Assembly (NCBI RefSeq): GCF_964340395.1
Contig: NC_135559.1
Span: 16,488,050-16,552,049, forward strand
Direction of reading: 5' to 3'
Length of the DNA: 64,000 bases
From: Glandiceps talaboti
Taxonomy: Eukaryota > Hemichordata > Enteropneusta > Spengelidae
Made by a program: the position numbers and the translations under genes. Positions 36,940 to 51,420 of this stretch are shown here, in pieces (position 1 is the first letter of the stretch; each line of letters opens with the position of its first letter). Below the pieces are notes generated by a model. That model searched no databases. It saw only the letters and a program-made list of their open reading frames with translations, and was not told the origin of the DNA.

Positions 36940-37791
36940 TCCCAGAACAAAATACCGCCAATGGCACTGTAGCACAACTGTAGTTAGCTGTTGGTATGGG
37001 CATGGTCTTGTTGTTAGACATATTTGCATAGATTTTTGGAATCTTTAATTTGCCAACCCTTTCTAGTTTTCATTTTTGCGATATAAACAATCATTAAACC
37101 CTTGCTGTGGGCGCTGTCCTGTTTGTAGGCATATTTGCATACGTCTTTAAAATACTTTGATTTACCTACCAATCCCTGTTGCTATCTTTGTAATGTGCAT
37201 CATCATTTCATTGTTGCTAAGGGCATGGTCATGGTTGCTAGGAACAATTGTATCAAAAAATTTTCAACAATAACTGCAGAATGACATATGGACCTCCAGA
37301 AACATCCACCGCCAAGTTTCAACCCCATTCAACATGCAGTTTCAAGACATAAGTTTTTGGCCAAAGTTGAGATTTTTAGACCTAATTTGAATATTGATGA
37401 TTGGATCATCATATTGTGAATATATATAGCTTCATCTACACTTCCCCAGCCCAATCTGCTTAGTAGTTTGGAATTGTGGATAATTGACCAAAAACACACA
37501 TTTTTAAATTTGCATATCACTGGTAGGATCATCATGTTATGAACAATTCTTAACATAAACTCCCCTACGAATGTTGCCACCAAATTTCCTACCAATCTAC
37601 CCTGGTCCGTCCCTGTAGTTTTTAAGTTTAAGTTTCTGACCAAATATCATATTTTTTAACCAAATCACACACCGGTGATAAGATAATTTTGATTTGAACA
37701 ATTTCAAAACTAGACACCAAAGGTGCTACCGGTACACCCACCAAATATCATGACAATCGTTCCTGCGTTTCCTGCAGTTTTTGACTTTAAG

Positions 37792-37839
<48 letters not shown>

Positions 37840-37870
37840 CATATAGACAGACAGACACTTTGCCATGCAT
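36940..37870 (+). repeat. Direct copy of the dispersed minisatellite element with (CA)n
   Basis: Carries the gctgttggtatgggcatggt core near 36987 and a diverged unit near 37210, then the unique part, a (CA)n tract at about 37793-37838, and the end motif leading to gttgtgctaaaa near 37900. Same family as the intronic copies. Confidence 0.75.
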
Positions 37871-38243
37871 ATAGCACTAATGAACCCTATCAATTCAGTT
37901 GTGCTAAAATTCATTGGTCAAATGTTTGTTTTGTATTATATTCATTCTGTATGTATCTTATAAAGTAGACAATCATTTACATAACACTTGTCAGTATTCT
38001 TTAGGTTGACCAGGGTTTGCTTATAATTTGTCAAACTCTGTCTGATTTGTTTAAGTACCTTGACTTGTAAGAGAACAAATCTATCTGAATGAAATGATTG
38101 CTATTACCGGGGTAAATGTAATTTGTACAACAGAAAATAACTTGACACATTTTCAACAAAATTATTATTTGTATATGTTTAATATTATCATTAACCCTTT
38201 TCAAAATACATTTTGTTTAAAACATATTTTCAAGTAGAGTATT

Positions 38244-38358
38244 ATGTATGTATGTATGTATGTATGTATGAATGTATGTATGTATGTATGTCTGCATGTA
38301 TGTCTGCCTGTATGTATGTATGTATGTATGTATGTATGTATGTATGTATGTATGTATG

Positions 38359-38390
<32 letters not shown>

Positions 38391-38442
38391 TGTATGTATG
38401 TATGTATGTATGTACGTACGCATGTACATATTCATGCATGCA

Positions 38443-38479
<37 letters not shown>

Positions 38480-38535
38480 ATGTATGTATGTATGTGTGTG
38501 TGTGTGTGTGTTATGTATGTATGTATGTATTCAGT
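38244..38535. repeat. (GTAT)n microsatellite with a GT interlude
   Basis: About 290 bp of GTAT/GTCT repeats interrupted by GT tracts. It generates long but meaningless Tyr/Cys/Val/Met and His/Ile/Thr open frames on both strands. Confidence 0.97.
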
Positions 38536-40549
38536 CATGAAAATTTAAGTGGTCACTGTATTTCAACATTACTGTGCTACAGATACCGTAGTCATGTTAG
38601 AATGTAGAGACTGAGGTATTTGTTTACATCACAAAATGACTGACATGTGAAAAATGGTGTTTAAGGTCATAGGTCAAAGATAACTTGAAATGAGTTCTGT
38701 TTATTGACAGGGTTAGAAGAATATTTAATATTGCCAAGTTAATATGACAATTTGACAAGACATTGTGTGTTTATTGACCACCTCTGAAGTGTTCTATGTG
38801 GAGTCAAATGTACTGTATATATTATCTAGGTTAGTTGTTGTCATGTTATATAGATGGTTTTGTCTTTTGTCAACAATAGCATTGAGGTCACAGGTCAATA
38901 CCACTTGAAATAAATGTTAATATTTGCAGACTGAACCATAGAGTTCACAAGGTTATGATAAAACTAGATACAGCACACCTGGGCCTTGACAGTGCTTTGC
39001 TTTGTATCATCTAGGATAATTAATAACCACAGTTTTGTCATTTCTCAACAGTAGCATTTAGATCACAGATCAATATCACCTTAAATCAATTTTACTGTGT
39101 GACAGGACAGTTTGCAGACTGATAATGAGGGTTATGATAAAACTGCGGGGGTACAGCAGATCTGACCAGTAAGCCTCCTTTCAAAGAAAACATTTTGTTG
39201 AAACAGATAAAAGTTATTTTTTTTCTAAATATTCACTTGATAGTAAGGTATAGGGAAAATCATATTTGGTGTGTCCCCAGAAATTGTTTTGTGTGAATGT
39301 TGTGTCAGATTGCCATCGAGGGCGCACTTGACTTAACAGCATTAACTTGATGTTTGCTTTTATTGAACACAAATTTGTGCTTCCATTGTACTTTTGTTTT
39401 GTGATCATATTAAACAACTTTAGAAACTATTTTTTCTTGATTAAGCATTTATTTATCCTAGATGTAAGTTTAAAATAGTTCTTACAATATTATACATTCC
39501 CCTTTCAACTATCTAGTATATATTCTAACATAGAACAATTTTGATATATTTTCATCACAGTGTTAAGTACTGTAAGCATTCAAGTTATGAGTATTTAAGT
39601 GGTCACTGTATTGTAACATCACAGAGCTACAGTAGTCATGTTGAAATGTAGTGACTGAGGCATTTGTTTACATCATAAAATGACTGACATGTGAAAAATA
39701 GCAGTTAGGTCAAAGGTCAAAGATAACATGAAATGAGTTATAGTAACTTTATTGACTGAGTTAGAAGAACATTTTAGTTTTATATTGTCAAGTTATTACA
39801 ATTTGACATTGTGTGTTTACTGAACATCTCTGAAGTGTTGAAAGTGTAGTCAAATGTATGTATATTATTTAGGTAACAGGTGTTTTATTCAAGTTTTTGC
39901 CATGCGTCAACAGTGGCATGAAAGGTCACAGGTCAATACCAGGATAGTTTGCAGACTGAGTGTTTACAAGGTTATGATATAAATGATATAAATGCATACT
40001 GCAGACATTACTAGTGTGTCCTCTAATCTGAGAAAACATTTTATTGAAAATTATAAAAACTATTTTTTTTCTGTATATTCACCTGATAGTAAGGTACAGT
40101 GAAAAAAAGTCATATTTGGTAAATCACCAGCAATTGGTGTGTGTCTGTGTTGTCAGATTGTCATAGAGGGTGCACTTCACTCGACACAGTTAAACCTGAT
40201 GTTGTTGTTTTTTTAACACAACTTTTGCATGCTTACAATATAGTTTTATGAAATGTATTCATTATATTAGACAACTTTGGAAGACATGTTTTTTTCACAA
40301 TTGATGAATTTATATACCCTAGATGTGAGTTTAAAATAGTTATCACAATAGTTTACAAATACTTAACTCTGAATACAGTACAAATACTTGTTTAATGGTT
40401 TTGCTCAAGTTTGATGAAATAACACAAAACTATCTGCGTGTTACCTGTGCCACGTACACATAATTCTCGAAATTGAGAACTTCATTTATAAATTCTGTAC
40501 CTGTGCAATAAGTGCATGTTATTTTTGTTTCATGTTATGTACTCCTTTT

Positions 40550-40950
40550 GCATGGGCCGGTGGCCTAGTAAAACAAACTCGATGGGTAGGCTGTATCACT
40601 CAGCCATGTCTCACTCACAAGACGAGTGCAAATTTGGGGGGGGGGGGACTCCTGGAGTAATGACTCGAAACGTCGGGGACGATTACTCACACAGAGCCTG
40701 CAAGTGCTAATGTTTGCTGGGCCTGGGTGATCGACTCTGGGATTGCCTGTGGTCTGACTGGGAAAGCCATGACAGTTCCACAGCAACGTGATATAGAGCA
40801 CGCAATATAGCCCTGTCATGTAGTCCCAAACCCGAATGGATCTCTGTAGCATTTGTGTGTGTTTGTTTGTATGTCTGCATAACGGAAAATCGCTGGGAGG
40901 AATTTCCAGCACAAAAAAAAAATAAAAAAATAAAAAAATAAAAACCGATT
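40550..40950 (+). mobile_element. SINE-like insert, copy 1
   Basis: A GC-richer block in the AT-rich repeat. It begins gggccggtggcctagt, which resembles a tRNA-type box A, and has gactcgaaacgtc as a possible degenerate box B 110 bp later. It ends in an A-rich tail (aaaaaaaataaaaaaataaa). No target duplication was verified. Confidence 0.4.
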
Positions 40951-43219
40951 CCCTAAAATGACGACAACAACAACAACAAAAAACAACAACATATTGCTTT
41001 CTCAATATCGAGTGCAAGGTATCGTGCAATTTCTGAAAATCAAATGTCCTTTAAATGTAGTCCTTATTCATCAAATTTCAATTCTATGAATAATTTTTGA
41101 AAACCACCCTGGATAACTTTATTGCAAATTTGTCCATATTAGTTAACAGACATCAGAAGAATACAATAAAGTATAAAGAACACTTGTATACAGAAAAAAA
41201 AGAAATGCAAGTTATTTCACAATTTGAAAGTCAACATATAACTTATCAGTTATACAGATAAACATGTAATAATAAGCCTTTGATGTCAGGTGTGTATGAC
41301 TGACATGTGAAAAATAGCAGTTAGGTCAAAGGTCACAAAGATAACTTGAAATGAGTTATAGTTCTGTTTATTGACTGAGTTAGAAGAACATTTTATATTG
41401 TCAAGTTGTGATAATTTGACAAGACATTGTGTGTTTATTGAACACCTCTGAAGTGTTCTATGTGGAGTCAAATGTACTGTATATATTATCTAGGTTAGTT
41501 GTTGTCATGTTACATGGTTTTGTCTTGAGTCAACGATAGCATTTAAGTGATAGGTCAATATCACTTGAAATGAATGTTAATGTTTGCAGACTGAACCATA
41601 GAGTTCACAAGGTTATGATAAAACTAGATACAGCATACCTGGGCCTTAATAGTGCTTTGCTTTGTGTCATCTAGGATAATTAATAACCGCAGTTTTGTCA
41701 TTTCTCAACAGTAGCATTTACATCACAGATCAATATCACCTTAAATCAATTTTACATGTACTGTGTGCCAGGACAGTTTGCAGACTGATAACGAGGGTTA
41801 TGATAAAACTGTGGGGTACAGGCTGTACAGCAGATCTGACTAATAAGCCTCCTTTCAAAGAAAACATTTTGTTGAAACAGATAAAAGTTATTTTTTTCTA
41901 AATATTCACTTGATAGTAAAGTATAGGGAAAAATCATAATTGGTGTGTCCCCAGAAATTGTTGTGTGTCAATGTTGTGTCAGATTGCCATAGAGGGCGCA
42001 CTTGACTTAACAGCATTAACTTGATGTTTGCTTTTATTGAACACAAATTTGTGTGCTTCCATTGTACTTTTGTTTTGTGATTATATTAGACAACTTTAGA
42101 AACTATTTTATCTTGATTAAGTATTTATTTATCCTAGATGTAAGTTTAAAATAATTCTTACAATATTATACATTCCCCTTTCAACTACCTAGTATACATT
42201 CTAACATAGAACAATTTTGATATATTTTCATCACAGTGTTCAGTACTGTGTGCATTCAAGTCATGAGTATTTAAGTGGTCACTGTATTGTAACATCACAG
42301 AGCTACAGGTAGTCATGTTGAAACGTAGTGACTGAGGCATTTGTTTACATCTTAAAATGACTGACATGTGACAAATAGCAGTTGGGTCAAAGGTCAAAGA
42401 TAACATGAAATGAGTTATAGAAACTGTTTATTGATAGGGTTAGAAGAACATTTTAGTTTTATATTGTCAAGTTATTACAATTTGACATTGTGTGTTTACT
42501 GAACATCTCTGAAGTGTTGAAAGTGTAGTCAAATGTATGCATATTATTTAGGTAACAGGTGTTTTATCCAAGTTTTTGCCATGCGTCAACAGTGGCATGA
42601 AAGGTCACAGGTCAATACCAGGACAGTTTGCAGACTGAGTGTTTACAAGGTTATGATATAAATGCATACTGCAGACATTACTAGAGTGTCCTCTAATCTG
42701 AGAAAACATTTTGTTGAAAATTATAAAAACTATTTTTTTTCTGTATATTCACCTGATAGTAAGGTACAGTGAAAAAAAGTCATATTTGGTAAATCACCAG
42801 CAATTGTTGTGTGTCTGTGTTGTGTCAGATTGTCATAGAGGGCGCACTTCACGCGACACAGTTAAACCTGATGTTGTTGTTTTTTTAACACAACTTTTGC
42901 ATGCTTACAAGTTTTATGAAATGTATTCATTATATTAGACAATTTTGGAAGACATGTTTTTTTCACAATTGATGAATTTATATACCCTAGATGTGAGTTT
43001 AAAATAGTTATCACAATAGTTTACAAATACTTAACTCTGAATACAGTACAAATACTTGTTTAATGGTTTTGCTCAAGTTTGATGAAATAACACAAAACTA
43101 TCTGCGTGTTACCTGTGCCACGTACACATAATTCTCGAAATTGAGAACTTCATTTATAAATTCTCTACCTGTGCAATAAGTGCATGTTATTTTTGTTCCA
43201 TGTTATGTACTCCTTTTGC

Positions 43220-43660
43220 ATATGGGCTGGTGGCCTAGTAAAACAATAAAACCTTATTACATATTCGATGGGTAGGCTGTATCACTCAGCCGTGTCTCAC
43301 TCACAAGACGAGTGCAAATTTGGGGGGGGGGGGACTCCTGGAGTAATGACTCGAAAAGTCAGGGACGATTACTCACACAGAGCCTGCAGGTGCTAATTAT
43401 GTTTGCTGGGCCTGGGTGATCGACTCTGGGATTGCCTGTGGTCTGACTGGGAAAGCCATGACAGTTCCACAGCAACGTGATATAGAGCGTGCAATATAGC
43501 CCTGTCACATAGTCCCAAACCCGAATGGATCTATGTAGCATTTGTGTGTGTTTGTTTGTATGTCTGCATAACGGAAAATCGCTGGGAGGAAATTTCCAGC
43601 ACAAAAAAAAATAAACAAATAAAAAAATAAAAAAATAAAAACCGATTCCCTAAAATGACG
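43220..43660 (+). mobile_element. SINE-like insert, copy 2
   Basis: Same block as at 40550, in the second 2.7-kb unit, with a short insertion after ggtggcctagtaaaaca. It was copied by the tandem duplication rather than inserted separately, since flanks and position match. Confidence 0.4.
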
Positions 43661-46600
43661 ACAACAACAACAAAAAACAACAACATATTGCTTTCTCAAT
43701 ATCGAGTGCAAGGTATCGTGCAATTTCTGAAAATCAAATGTCCTTTACACTACAGGCCTTATTCATCAAATTTCAATTCTATGAATAATTTTTGAAAACC
43801 ACCCTGGATAACTTTATTGCAAATTTGTCCATATTAGTTAACAGACATCAGAAGAATACAATAAAGTATAAAGAACACTTGTATACAGAAAAAAAAGAAA
43901 AAAAAAGAGATACAATATTTCACAATTTGGAAGTCAACATAACTTATCAGTTATACAGATAAACATGTAATAATAAGCCGCTGAGATCAGGTGTGTATGA
44001 CTGACATGTGAAAAATAGCAGTTAGGTCAAAGGTCACAAAGATAACTTGAAATGAGTTATAGTTCTGTTTATTGACTGAGTTAGAAGAACATTTTATATT
44101 GTCAAGTTGTGATAATTTGACAAGACATTGTGTGTTTATTGAACACCTCTGAAGTGTTCGATGTGGAGTCAAATGTACTGTATATATTTCTAGGTTAGTT
44201 GTTGTCATGTTACATGGTTTTGTCTTGAGTCAACGATAGCATTTAAGTGATAGGTCAATATTCACTTGAAATGAATGTTAATGTTTGCAGACTGAACCAT
44301 AGAGTTCACAAGGTTATGATAAAACTAGATACAGCATACCTGGGCCTTAATAGTGCTTTGCTTTGTGTCATCTAGGATAATTAGTAACCATGGTTTTGTC
44401 TTGAGTCAACAATAGCATTTGAGGTACACATCAATACCACTTGAAATAAATGTTAATGTTTGCAGACTGAACCATAGAGTTCACAAGGTTATGATAAAAC
44501 TAGATACAACACACCTGGGCCTTAATAGTGCTTTGCTTTGTATCATCTAGGATAATTAGCAACCATGGTTTTGTAATATCTCAACAGTAGCATTTACATC
44601 ACAGATCAATATCACCTTAAATCAATTTTACTCTGTGCCAAGACAGTTTGCAGACTGATAACGAGGGTTATGATAAAGTGTGGAGTACAGCAGATCTGAC
44701 TAGTAAGCCCAGTATCTTCAAAGAAAACATTTTCTTGAAAGAGATAAAAGTTATTTTTTCGAAATATTCACTTGATAGTAAGGTATAGGGAAAAATCATA
44801 ATTGGTGTGTCCCCAGAAATTGTTGTGTGTGAATGTTGTGTCAGATTGCCATAGAGGGCGTACTTGACTTAACAGCATTAACTTGATGTTTGCTTTTATT
44901 GAACGCAAATTTGTGTGGTTCCATTGTATTTTTGTTTTGTGATCATATTAAAAAACTTTAGAAACTATTTTTTTCTTGATTAAACATTTATTTATCCTAG
45001 ATGTAAGTTTAAAATAGTTCTTACAACATTATACATCCCCTTTCAACTATCTAGTATACATTCTAACATAGAACAATTTTGATATATTTTCATCACAGTG
45101 TTCAGTACTGTAAGCATTCAAGTCATGAGTATTTAAGTGGTCACTGTATTGTAACATCACAGAGCTACAGGTAGTCATGTTGAAATGTAGTGACTGAGGC
45201 ATTTGTTTACATCATAAAATGACTGACATGTGAAAAATAGCAGTTAGGTCAGAGGTCAAAGATAACATGAAATGAGTTATAGTAACTGTTTATTGACAGG
45301 GTTAGAAGAACATTTTAGTTTTATATTGTCATGTTATTACAATTTGACATTGTGTGTTTACTGAACATCTCTGAAGTGTTGAAAGTGTAGTCAAATGTAT
45401 GCATATTATTTAGGTAATAGGTGTTTTATCCAAGTTTTTGCCATGCGTCAACAGTGACACGAAAGGTCACAGGTCAATACCACTTGAAATAAATTTTACT
45501 GTGTGCCAGGACAGTTTGCAGACTGAGAGTTTACAAGGTTATGATATAAATGCATACTGCAGACATTACTAGTATGTCCTCTAATCAAAGAAAACATTTT
45601 GTTGAAAATTATAAAAACAGTTTTTTTTTGTATATTCACCTGATAGTAAGGTATAGTGAAAAAAACATATTTGGTACATCACTAGAAATTGTTGTGTGTC
45701 TGTGTTGTTTCAGATTGCCTTAGAGGGCGCACTTCACTTGACACAGTTAAACCTGATGTTGTTGTTTTCTTTAACACAACTTTTGTATGCTTATAATGTA
45801 GTTTTGTGAAATGTATTCATTATATTAGACAACTTTAGAAGCCATGATTTTTCTCAATTGATGAACTTATATACCCTGACTGTGAGTTTAAAATATTTAT
45901 CAATAGTTTACCAGCTCTGAATACAGTAAAGTACTTGTTTTATGGTTTTGCTCAAGTTTCATGAAATAATACAAAATGATTTTTTCTCACAAAGTTCAAA
46001 TAATTCTGTTTATCATTGTTCTCCTTGATGTCATTTTAAGCAACTTACAAAGTTTTATTACAAGTATTTTGTAGACTGTGTTATGAACTGTAATGCAAGC
46101 TGAACCTATGACGAAAAAATTTACTCTCATTCTTCCTAATCTTCAGAGTCCTAAACATCTTTTTATGAACACTGCTGTAAAGGTAGTTACTGGAAATGGT
46201 AAATTTGTCATGAAAATATAGATTAAACATGCAGGACTAAAGTCAAACATACAACTTTCAATTTCTAATATTATTTTAATGACAAAGTAATTTTCATACT
46301 TATATACAAGGCAATAAATATCATTTAAAGTTTAATATATACTTTGAGTCTCGAGTTTTAAAGAAAACTTAAATATTAGATTTGTGATATTTTTTTTTCA
46401 AATGACTTACGTTAATTTAGAACTTTAAAACAATACACAGCCTTGAAAGGATTATTATATGTATACTCTTGCATTAGAGTCTTGCATTTTATTGAGACAA
46501 AACAGTATTACTTTTTTAGAATGTCAAATCAGATTATAATTCATTTCTTAATTAAATGAGACTCAGCCGCCTCGCTGCTTGACTCAGCATGCCCTTCATG

Positions 46601-47999
46601 TACGTACTTCACAAGTATTTATTACAGTTATAGTTTACACACAAAAACATGGTTGTTTGTTAGAGCGTTGTGGTTTTTATACAGTGATTTACAACTGTTA
46701 CAACGAAATGGCCTAGGGGACGCATGTTTGTGTTACAGTCCATAAAACATTATAGAATATTTGGCCTGGCTGAATAGACATAAGTACATCCACAGGTAAG
46801 AATGTGTAACTCTATACAAATACACAATTTTGACACTGGCTTACATCGTATTTCGCAAATGATACAATAATTGAATTTTGAGACTAAGTAAACCTCACCT
46901 ACAATTGCCTGTACTGAACTCATCGTAATGTACGTGTTACCCTTATGCTGTTCTGTAGTACTGGAGTAGTGTGGTGGCCAAATATCTGCAGCTGATACAT
47001 GGTTCTCTTAGGAAAGTGTGAAAAGCGAGAATTCCAAGACTTCCAAAGCAAAGCAGAAGATCGCAAACGCCCCACGTGGGACTAAGTTATAGACAAGGTA
47101 AGAAGGTGTTTGTTTCACAAAGCATAGTAACGAAACTCCAATATTCCAGTATCGCTAGTTCAATTTCCTGGTTTAGATTGATGTGGTATCTATAGTCAGA
47201 TTGAGTTAGGGTTATACAGGAATGCATAGCTACTTTGCAAATTGTAATATGTAATTGTCGTCCAGTTGGACAAACCAAAGAAAGTACATTTGAAGTGAAT
47301 GAAGGCGATTAATTTTAATTTTCGGAACGTAGGTGTTTATCCAAGATGGCTACCATTGGTTGTGTGCTATGTGTATTGAAGTTGATACATTAGCTATAAG
47401 ATACATTATGACCAGCTCTAGCCTATCGAACACTGTAGCAGAGTTTATTCTCCTGGCGCCCTAATTCCCGAACCATGAAGAACTACCCTGATTGCACTTA
47501 CTTATAAATCAATATATTAATCTAGCAACGTAATAATGCATTAACATAGAGTACATAGAAAAGAGGAATCGCCCAATATAGCGACAAGCAGGTAACCTGT
47601 ACATGTTGTAGATTTCATAACTTTAAAATAAGGGACGGGAAAGTTTCTGAGGGTGTGGTGGTGGTGGTCGAATTTTCCATCGGACCGACATCTCTGATCC
47701 CATCTCTGTAAAACCCAAAACACACTGACTCCCGATCACTCATGTATTTACATGTTTACACACAGGACATGCCCTGCTTGATAAGATAGTGTTATTGTAT
47801 CTTCAAGTTTCTATATGTGAAATGTGTGCGTTTATTCTAAGCTTTGTCATTGTTGATCTGTATTGTGGGGTTTAATTGTCTTCCAAATAGTTTTTAATGT
47901 TCATATCCATTGTAATTTGTATACGTACGTAGTTTATTTTTATGTTGCTTGTCCTTGTTATCCTTCCAACTTTTCTTTAAACCTAACAATTATGTTTTC

Positions 48000-50090
48000 A
48001 CCGGTACCGAGGTACAGTGGTTTGGGTCAGCTGTCCAGACCTGATCCATCCTCAAAAGTTTTAATATTTATTTCACGCCTGTGGCCCATGGTTGTATTGC
48101 AGTTCATTCCAAATTAATGCTCAGACGGTAAGCTTCTTCTGTTAGAGTAGTTTCAGCTTTGTGCGAGATCTGGCCTGACACCATTTGTGTCAGGCCAGAT
48201 ACTAGGAGGGAATAACGACCTAACTCCATCAGGCAAGCTATATTGGATGCGTTACAGTTTAATTCAGTAGGAATTTGCAGAACTTTATGTGTAATTTTTT
48301 CCATTGGAGTTAAAAATGGCGTTAGGTCTTGAGACTGGTTTATGTTTTCAAGTGCCCACCATCTCACTACAGTATATCAGAATGGGTTTTACCACAACAT
48401 GAATCATTTTAAGATTAAGTTAGATAGGGATAGTTACTTCTAAAACAGGCCCTGTTCTGGTTTAAACAGTGCCTTTAGTGCTCTTTATTTTTATCCTGTG
48501 CCTGTGTAGTTTTCCGGCAGTGCTCAATGTTATGCCAAGGTATGTGCAAGAGGGGGCATATTCTAGTACTATATTGTTTATGTAGAATTTAAATTTCCTT
48601 CCTTATTGAAAACCATAATCTTCGATTAAGCAATATTTGTAGCCAAGTGCCATTTTTTCACAGATTTCGACTGAGTTCAGGGCATTTTGTAAACCAGTAT
48701 TAGATTTCCATAGTAACATTAAATAATCAGCATATAGTAAGTAAGACAGCCTGTTGGCTTAAATGAGTTGGTGGGTCATAGTTTGACAAGTGAATTTGTC
48801 TTTTTATATAATTTACATAGATATTAAATAGTAGGAGCTGAGGCCATCCCCTTGTCTAATACCTCTCAGAATTTAAAATTAGCTGATCATACCATTTTTG
48901 CCTTAACACATCCAATTGCATTGGAAAAAATATCTTTGATTACTTTATAAAAACGTCATGTAATGCCATTTTGTCAATTTATTGGAAAAACACCTCCATT
49001 CCAAATTGAGTCAAAGGATTTATTCAGATCGATAAAGTATCCTTACCTTGGTATTTTGTAATTAACTGGTTAATAACAAATGTATGATCACTGGTACTGA
49101 ATTTAGGTAGAAAGCAAACCAGTTCTTTTATTATAATATTATTTTTTGTTGTCATTGAATTCACCAACCATCTGTTTCAGGACCGAAGTAAATAGTTAAT
49201 TACTCGAAAAATGATCGGAACAATTACTGGACGAATCGGGAATGACTTAGCTAATGATATCAGAAACGAAAAGTATGATGCCACGATATTTGCTGGGATC
49301 TGTCTTGTCTCCCTTTTCGTAGATCGATGTAATTATACCCATATACAAGCAGCTAGGGAAATGACCACTTATGTGAACGGCTCAGGGTTTATAGTTTGTT
49401 TCAGTTTTAAAGTCTCACTTCTTTTAACAGCCCTGTGTTGTACTTTTTGTTTTGTTTGTAACAGCTAATTCTCGATTGATGATTGAATGGGTCTGTGCTC
49501 AGATTAATTGAGATATTTTTTGTGTGTACCATGTTTGCTTTCTGGGCTCCGAGTTTTTTAACCTTTGCCTGCTGCCTCGTGATTAAAGTTATCACAGTCT
49601 TCTCTCTAAAAGTTCTTAGCAAGTACTAAAACGTCATGGTCAGTACTACTACCTTTTGTCTGGTGGCATGTGAATTTATCCATAGAGTCATCGGGGCAGC
49701 GACCATTGAGAATTACAATTTCTGAAGAGATACACAGATCCAGAAATATTTCAACATATAGCTGTTGTTTTTTGTTATGTCCTGTGACTGACTCAGTTTC
49801 AAATGTATGGTGGATGCCGATGAGTGGTAGTCCAGGTTTGGATGAATCACAGTATCGTTTTCAATTTAAGATGGGCATTGCAATCACTTGGCTGATTTGT
49901 CCTAACTTAAAATATTTTATGACATCTTGTTTCTAGTAGCTGATTCAGATTAGTGTCTTTCTTTTGGCTGGAGGTTTGAGGTCTCATATCCGCAGTGCAA
50001 ACACATATATTTTCGTCTAAATCGAACATGATTTTATCAAGGCGAGTCCAGATAAAGTCCTCACAGCAGCTTTTCGATTCTCTTATTCCA
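48000..50090 (-). mobile_element. Decayed LINE (APE-type non-LTR retrotransposon), copy 1
   Basis: Read on the minus strand from 50090. An endonuclease part at about 49940-49670 includes LDLCISSEIVILNGRC, typical of the APE region around the catalytic and N-G-R segments. A broken reverse transcriptase stretch follows (49300-48500). At 48367-48104 is a post-RT segment with MELGRYSLLV, matching the ELGRYPL motif found after the RT in such LINEs. Multiple stops and frameshifts; inactive. Confidence 0.7.
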
Positions 50091-50102
50091 TGTTAACAGT
50101 TT

Positions 50103-50103
50103 T

Positions 50104-50159
<56 letters not shown>
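50103..50159. repeat. (CA)n microsatellite, unit 1
   Basis: Uninterrupted CA dinucleotides, upstream in the LINE's own orientation. Counterparts lie at about 57456-57542 and 62397-62463. Confidence 0.95.
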
Positions 50160-50161
<2 letters not shown>

Positions 50162-50879
50162 GACACAATGACACAATTCACAGCTGATAATACAGCCAAT
50201 AGAAGCAGGCTTGCAGGCGTTTGATTCACATCAAAATGCATGCAAAAAAATGAAACATTGTATTCACAATGTGTATATTTATAACCATGATTTCCGCTTG
50301 GTGTCGAGTGCATAGTTTTTCTCTCGTTTATCCAGCCAGTGTTAATCTCACCCAGGTCACCTGATTTATATTTGTTTGCTTGTTACCATTACCTACCACA
50401 GATACAAACAAGACCATCAATTGCACAGTGTTTGTGTTTTGTATGTTAGAACTTGGTATGAATAGGGCAACACCCACATCCCCAGCCCTTCCCTACCCTA
50501 CTCTAAAAACATACAACATTATAAGATAACCACATGTTTTCTTCGTCTAAAGTGACTGCTCTGAGAAGCATTATAATTAGTTTGTAACTGAAACAACCAC
50601 CATAGTTGCACAAGTATGGCTATAATATATGTCATAAACTGTACAAGTTTGCTTTTATTCTGACATTTACGATCAGATAAGAGGACGTGTGTTATAAGGC
50701 AACAAAAGATTTATCCATGTCAAGTATGTGTTTGGTATATCAATGCAAATATATCACTAAAACGACATGTTTTCATTAAATAAGTTGTACCATGTCTATT
50801 GGTCTTAGCTCCTAATTGTCTAGTCACGTTTCACACTATCGACTTAGAAATGGATAACTTGCAGACGTAATACATGTTT

Positions 50880-51420
50880 TTTATGATAAGTCGTGGACCA
50901 TTTGATATCCTGGGGGTGGCTTGAAAGATTGGGGGGGGGGGATGACAAATGGAGTTGCTTGAACAAACAATCCGGATATGAGTGAGTGATGGAAGAAAAG
51001 ATGGACCACTGTTGCTAGAAAAAATATCTTGGCAGGGATATGATGTACAAGTTCTAGTGTACTGTTCAACCTGCTAGTACCCCGTAGGACACTTGTCAAA
51101 CCTTGACAAACATTTTCAAACACATGTCAGGGACCAGCAGTTTCGTTGGCCTGTGGTACATATATATATATATTTGTTCTTATCACTGTTTCTTTCATAT
51201 TTGTTTCAAATATTACTTCATGTAAGGTTTCAAACATAACTATACATAAAAATATACATATACATGTATTAACTAGCTTTCACACTAGTTACAGAACATG
51301 CCACGTAAATGTTTGGCTGTTTCACAATTAGTGCTTCACTTATCTTGCACGTATTATTAGATAGTTTATAAAAGAACTTAACCTACATTGTTCTAGTCTC
51401 TTCAATAGGAAATTGTCAGA
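50880..51420. other. Non-repeated interval, nothing recognised
   Basis: Contains a short G run near 50932-50941 and a TA tract near 51161. No gene or repeat family assignment. Confidence 0.5.

Larger units (their letters stand above)
38590..46400. repeat. Three tandem units of about 2.7 kb
   Basis: Approximate units 38590-41285, 41286-43990 and 43991-46400. Landmarks recur at offsets near 2.67-2.71 kb (for example cgaaattgagaacttc at 40468 and 43135; gactgacatgtgaaaaatag at 41297 and 43999). The third unit lacks the SINE-like insert and ends in sequence like 34000-34740. All belong to the family at 30.1-34.7 kb. No genes. Confidence 0.8.
46220..50880. repeat. Large repeat unit 1 (with LINE remnant)
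   Basis: Starts with an AT-rich segment (acaaggcaataaatatcatt) and the landmark gcctcgctgcttgactcagc at 46566, then an integrase-like scrap near 47000-47110, then the minus-strand LINE. The same order recurs from about 54110, 58240 and 63150. The neighbouring (CA)n at 50103-50159 lies at the same place in each unit. Confidence 0.75.

Noticed and set aside
38213-38607. Long open frames of Tyr/Cys/Val/Met or His/Ile/Thr on both strands.
   Set aside because: Translation of a (GTAT)n microsatellite; open in several frames at once because the repeat lacks stops.
40565-41029. 154-residue minus-strand frame and its copy near 43359-43723.
   Set aside because: Runs through the A-rich tail and body of the SINE-like insert, with poly-Cys and poly-Phe stretches; no domain.
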